A stretch of DNA of 64,000 bases from Gonium pectorale (taxonomy: Eukaryota > Chlorophyta > Chlorophyceae > Chlamydomonadales > Volvocaceae), in assembly GCA_001584585.1 (NCBI GenBank), contig LSYV01000003.1, positions 2,527,937-2,591,936 of the forward strand, in the 5' to 3' direction. Position numbers and translations under genes: made by a program. This document shows, piece after piece, positions 59,120 through 64,000 of the stretch. The notes under the pieces are model-generated. The model was given only the letters and a program-made list of their open reading frames with translations. It was not told the origin of the DNA and made no database searches. Numbering within the stretch: the first letter of the stretch is position 1; every line of letters begins with the position of its first letter.

Positions 59120-62100
59120 CTAGGACCACTCCGAGAGAAGGCTGTGCTTGCTGTTGGTCTTATCCATGCACGCGGCACGCGAGGTCACGTTCGCCGTGAG
59201 GTCCTTGATGGTGGCTGGCGAGCTCGCCACTAGCGAAGGCTTGGACGGGATGCGGCTTTTCAAGCCAGCAGTAGAGCACCGCGGCGAGCCGGGCGCAGTT
59301 GAGGGTCCGAGGGCCTGGACTGCTGGCGGCAATGGTGTTGTGTTCTCGCCGCCTGCCGACGAAGGTACAGTCCGTACGCGTGGGCTTCGGGGGAGAGCCT
59401 GGACAGCGGAGTTGATCGTCAACGGGAAGAAGCAAAGCAGACTTAAAGCAAAGTTGAGCCGCAGGCAAAGGCAAGCCAAACAAGGGCGATGGGGTCACGC
59501 ACGCTTGGTAGCGCAAGCATGCTAGGCAGACCACGGACGACTCTTGGACTATCTAGCAATTTCGCACCGCAGAGCTTGTGAACAGCTCCGGGTGCTCGGC
59601 GTGACAGCGGGCAACAAGCTTGTCCTCCGGCGGGCACCGCAGCTCCTGAACTGCTGAAGCACTAGGCTCATGCAGCTCCCGCTGCTCCGGCAGCGGGTTG
59701 CGCAACTGGACGCCAAAGCGCTCCCGGACCAGCGCGTCTGCCGCGGACACGAGCGTCCCCATGCCCTCCACTTGGTCCTGGCACGTAGCTGCGCATGAGG
59801 AAAGCAGAGCGGACAAGGAGCGGCATCGGGGACTGTTGCCCTTCACAACGTGGATCACGAGCCACGAGTGGAGGTGCAGGCATGGTGCAAAAAATGGCAA
59901 TTCAACTTCACAATGTTTTGTGCTTCCTTGTCGCGACCATGCCATATAAGTGGAACGCTGCCCTTGTGCAAAAAGGGCTTGCTCGGCGCAAACACACCCA
60001 TCATTCCTGGCAACGCATACCCGTCATGCTCGCGGAAAGTGATGAGCACATGGCCATGGCATCCTCCGCTGTCTTGGTGTCGCCAGCTGCACTAGCTTTG
60101 AGGGTCTCCTTTAACTCGCTCAGCCCTTGTTGCGTGAACGACTCCGCCTCGCGCGTGTCCGCAACACATGTGCGGATCGTTGCCTGGATAGCCGCCGTGC
60201 CCTCATTGCAGCCCCGTTCCACATTCTGCGTCCCAGTCAAGCCAGAGTTAGCGGAACCATCCGTCCGAACTCGCCCTGTAGCATCTTCTTCCTCACCTTG
60301 CTGAACTCCTGTACTGCGCTGGTTGTGCCCGCGAGTGACGTGGCCACCTCAGCATGCACGGCCCGAGCCTGCCCAGTTAGACTGCGCAGGTTGGAGCCAT
60401 GCCTTGTGGAGTAATTTTCCGTATGCAGCTGCAGGGCCTTGATGCTGTCACACAGGGAAGACTCAGCCGCCTGCGCATTTGGCAGCAGTCCGAAGTCACC
60501 AGACCGCTAGTCGCAAGCGTTCCGCTTGGGAGCTTTTGAGGGCCCGTCATAGGCTCGGGGGTTATGAGGGCTTTCCAGTCGTCCGGGAAGGCGGCTGCCA
60601 TTGCAATGGAACCGCTCGCGGGTGCACACGCTTGTGGGGCCAGTCCGAGTTCACATACGTACACTCGCCTGTGCGTCCTGCGTGCCTGCTGTTGACGCCT
60701 GGGCAATCTGGCTGAGACGCCCTTTGACCACCTCGTTGCCCTGCTGCACACGCCGTTGTAGCACCTCCACTCCCCGTGCCACCTGGGAGGCACGGTCTTT
60801 GGCGAACGCTTGGAGCATCTCCGCAATCTTGGCCGCGAGCAGGGTCTGCTCGCGCTCAAGCTCGTCATGGCATTGAGCGATGAACCCGCCAAACTCGTTG
60901 TTAAGCTCAGCGGTATGGCAGTCAACATCGCGCTGGCCTTCGCATGCCGTCTCACGAACACCGTTGAAGCCCTGAGACAAGCGCCCAATGTTGGACTTGA
61001 GGCTGTCGCGGGCGCTCGCAGCCAGGGCCGCCTGCTCCTGCGCGAACGACAGAAGCTGCTGCGTCTGCTCGTCCATGCAGAGCGCCAGCGCCTCAACGGC
61101 AGATCGTGTCGCCGCGTCAAGCCTCTGGGCTGCGGCCATCGCATCTGCCGAGTGCGTCGCAACAGCGTTGCTGGCACCCTGGAGGACTGAGGCTGCGGCC
61201 GAGTCGGCCTCCTGCGCTCGCTGCTGTACGGTGGAGAGCATGGAGGTGATCGTTGTCTGCATGTTGTCAGTGCGCGCCGTAAGCTGCCGCAGGTCCTGCT
61301 CCTTTTGGGCTTTGAAGGCCAGGAGCGACGCGCTCATATCCTGAAGCTGCTGGCGCTGCTTGTCCACCGCCGATGTTAGCGACGAAGACAGGCTCTCCAG
61401 GCGGGCCTGACATAATTGAAACCAGCACGCACCCGATTAGTTGCGGCGCCCAGTACTCTTAAGGATGCTTGAAGATGCGACATGAATGTGACAAATGATT
61501 CCAAGCCCATAGCGCAATATGATACCTGTAGCACCCGGTGCACAACGGCATAATTCATTCACGGCAGACTGCGCCCTTGATAACCCACCCGGGTAAGTTG
61601 CTGAGTCCGCCTCATGGCGTCACGGTCGCCTCCGTGCATGCCCGAAAGCTCTGTCATAGAAGTGAAGAGCTCGCGAATGTCGCGGATGGCTGCCTCCAGC
61701 TCAAGCCGCAAGGCCTCCGCATGCTCCGCAATGTCTTCTTCGGCCTGGCGGTGCGCGGCGATCACAAACTGGCGCTCATGAATCGTACGGCTTGCCTCCT
61801 GTAGCCTGGACTCCATGTACTCAATGTCCGTCTTCAAGCCCGCAGCCTTTTCCTGCACGTCCAGACCCGGAAAGAGGGATAATGGTGCTTATAGGACATA
61901 TGAAGAGCTGACCAATTGGGCGCCTCAACGGTCGGAACTTTCCCTAGAATGTACAAGCTTCAAGCCGGTGACCCAACCTTCGGCTCATCACTACATGCTG
62001 ACTACGTCTGGTAGGACCTAAGCCAATTCACCAATGCAGCGAATGTCACAGTGTCGGCGATCGTACTTGTAGGGCCACCTGCATACGTACGACATGAAAC

Positions 62101-64000
62101 GCACCTCCAGCTGCTTGATTGTCCGCTCGGACTCCACCTTTTGCTTCTCGAGCTGTTGCTCAAACTCCTCCCTCTCCAGCTTCATCTCTTCGCGCAGCGC
62201 CTTGACCTGGTCGCGGAGCTGCACGCGCTCCAGCTCGTCCTGAGGGATTGAAGAGATGTGCAAGGAATGTGTGGCGGTCGTGGCTTGGTCGTAAGCAGTG
62301 GCCATTCCCGTCCCGAGGCAGGCAAGGGGCGCCACAGCTTACTTCATGCACATGCCCTAAGCCCTGAATCCCATAACGAGTTTACAGCCTGACGCCTGGC
62401 CAAAGCTTTACGAGTCATGTATCAAAGATCGTAGCACGTCGCTGTTAGCGTTCACAAGAGCGTACTGAAACTTCGTAGTAGGCGGGACTTAAGTATGCAT
62501 CATGGCGAAAGCACTCAATCTTCAGCCTTGTCGAAGTCTGGCGAAGTGACACGGCAAGCATGCTTGACGCAACAACGCCCGAAACCCGCCGCAGTCACCT
62601 GCTGGTACCTCTCCGTTGGGACGTAGACGCCGTTCCTCTCGCGCTGAGCCACAAGCTCCTGGCGGAGCTTCTCCATCTCCGATGACATCTCCTTAATCAT
62701 GGCCGTCTTTGAGATCTTTTGGTTAACCTCCGGTCGGTTGCGGATGTTCTTGGCCCTGTACACGGTTTCCGTCAGATGTGATGGACGACCCCGTTAATCC
62801 AGAGCATGGAGTGCATTGAACAGGGTGACTATGCAGAAGTGACCGCCAGGGCGCACCTGTGCGCGTAGTCCAGCGTACTGATCGTCTCCTCTTGGCAGTG
62901 AACAGTAGGTGCAATGGTGGCAATGATGCATGTCTTGGTTTTGCCTCCCAGCGACTCGCGCAGAAGGCGGGTCAGCTTGGAGTCCCGGTATGGCACGTGG
63001 CCCGAGTGCTCCACGAGTGCCGTGATCACACGGCCGAGTGTAAGGAGGGACTGGTTAATGGACCCAGCCTCGCGCGCGCGGCCATCTTTGGCGCCAGAGC
63101 GGGAGATGTTCTCGCTACCAGCGAGATCCACCAGGTTCAGCTTCCCAACCTGAAAGGATGAGAATTCTTGCCCGTGAGTGTTGGTGTGGTGGAGAGAGCC
63201 GCAAGGATAACTTGTTCCGGAGGGAATGTTCTGTGCTACTAGAATGAGTTCACCTGCGGGAGCCTTCACAAAGGCAAATACCTGCCCTTCATCACCCTCT
63301 CCTCTGCCCGACAAGCCGAGGCTTGCTCCCCAGAGCCCATCCCCTCCCTCCTAGCTCACCTTCACCACGTCCTCGCCCTCAGGCGTCACCTCCCGCATAT
63401 GGATAGTGATGGAGAAGACCGAGTGGCTGCGGCTAGAACGCTTGTTTAGCAAGGTCTCCGCGGTGCGGCGCTTGGCCGTCCCACGGTCCAGCACCTTATT
63501 CATGAGCACAAGCAAGGTGGTTTCAGGTCCTGACTCAACAGGGCGCGCTGAAAGGGAATCTTCGTTGTATGCAGTGCCGAGGCGCACGCTAGGGTAAGCC
63601 TTCGCAATACAGTATGTGCATGCCGCAAGCACAGCACAGACCAGGATTGCCAAAGCAGAAAGGAGCACAGGGAGCACAGCGCGAACAGAATGATAGCACG
63701 CCGCTTCTGCCCTAGCCGCCTTGGTGTATGGTACCGATGAACGAGTACAACGACGTAGCAGGGCCCCCAACCCTGAAACACCTGAAATCCGCACCTGGTA
63801 GATCTCCGTGGCGCTCTTCACCACCACCTCCTCCAACCCCTGCGCAACAACGCCATTGCGGTCCTCCAGGAGCCGCAGCCGCTTGCTGTCGTCCTTCACA
63901 TCGTCGAAGGACAACAGGTCAGTGAGCTCCTCGTTGTATAGCTCCAAGAACGTGACCTTCACGGTGGAGTCGGTGTTGTTCGCCTCAATGTGGTCGAAGA
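59120..64000 (-). CDS. Kinesin-5 (BimC/Eg5 type) motor, N-terminus beyond the window
   Basis: Exons in transcript order: 64000-63795 (partial), 63494-63360, 63149-62857, 62755-62599, 62239-62105, 61852-61589, 61406-60663, 60470-60297, 60225-60021, 59788-59568, 59398-59120; phases fit, 936 residues visible. Motor landmarks: [33 protein letters not shown] (switch I), [17 protein letters not shown] (switch II), [52 protein letters not shown]. The neck [12 protein letters not shown] and MTELSGMH in the stalk are kinesin-5-like. Long coiled coil follows. Kinesin-5 is a tetrameric plus-end motor that slides spindle microtubules. The Ser/Pro-rich end ([15 protein letters not shown], final LLSEWS) needs the last intron; reading through would instead stop at 59553. 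The P-loop exon lies right of the window. Confidence 0.92.

Overview
The window is nuclear DNA of a green alga, most likely a volvocine/chlamydomonadalean species. The genes are dense in short GT-AG introns (mostly 60-400 bp) and use G/C-ending codons. Several proteins carry low-complexity Ala/Gly/Pro insertions, and predicted plastid transit peptides end in Val-x-Ala or Arg-Ala type sites. Possible TGTAA polyadenylation signals occur, and the gene set combines cilium (IC140, B9D1), plastid and plant-type proteins. Overall base composition looks moderately GC-rich. The genus cannot be fixed from the sequence alone. I rebuilt gene models by chaining exons whose splice sites keep reading phase and whose translations match known families.

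Left part (1-16.2 kb): the 3' end of a RAP-domain protein (+), B9D1 (-), the inner-arm dynein intermediate chain IC140/WDR63 (+), then an Aurora-like kinase of the algal CALK type (-). B9D1 and IC140 are divergent across about 500 bp and both serve cilia; the kinase family is also linked to cilia in Chlamydomonas. Middle-left (16.2-22.5 kb): a gene-free block with an assembly gap, a decayed retroelement on the minus strand (PHD-like finger, reverse-transcriptase-like segments, frameshifts) and copies of a dispersed repeat with a conserved hairpin core and, in some copies, intron-like ends.

Centre (22.5-41.3 kb): a plastid-type FKBP isomerase (-), a plant-type SPRING/C12orf49 homologue (-), a plastid Cpn10-type co-chaperonin (-) divergent from plastid peptide chain release factor 1 (+), then a PhyH-domain dioxygenase (-) divergent from a RecQ helicase (+).

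Right part (41.3-64 kb): an unrecognised 153-residue protein (-) divergent from a DTWD2-type tRNA aminocarboxypropyltransferase (+), a proline-rich single-pass membrane protein (+), a second possible single-pass membrane protein (+), and a kinesin-5 motor (-) whose N-terminus runs off the right edge.

Four head-to-head pairs have start-to-start gaps of about 170-500 bp. Long gene-free stretches lie mainly between convergent genes and in the repeat block. No rRNA, tRNA or CRISPR feature was supported.
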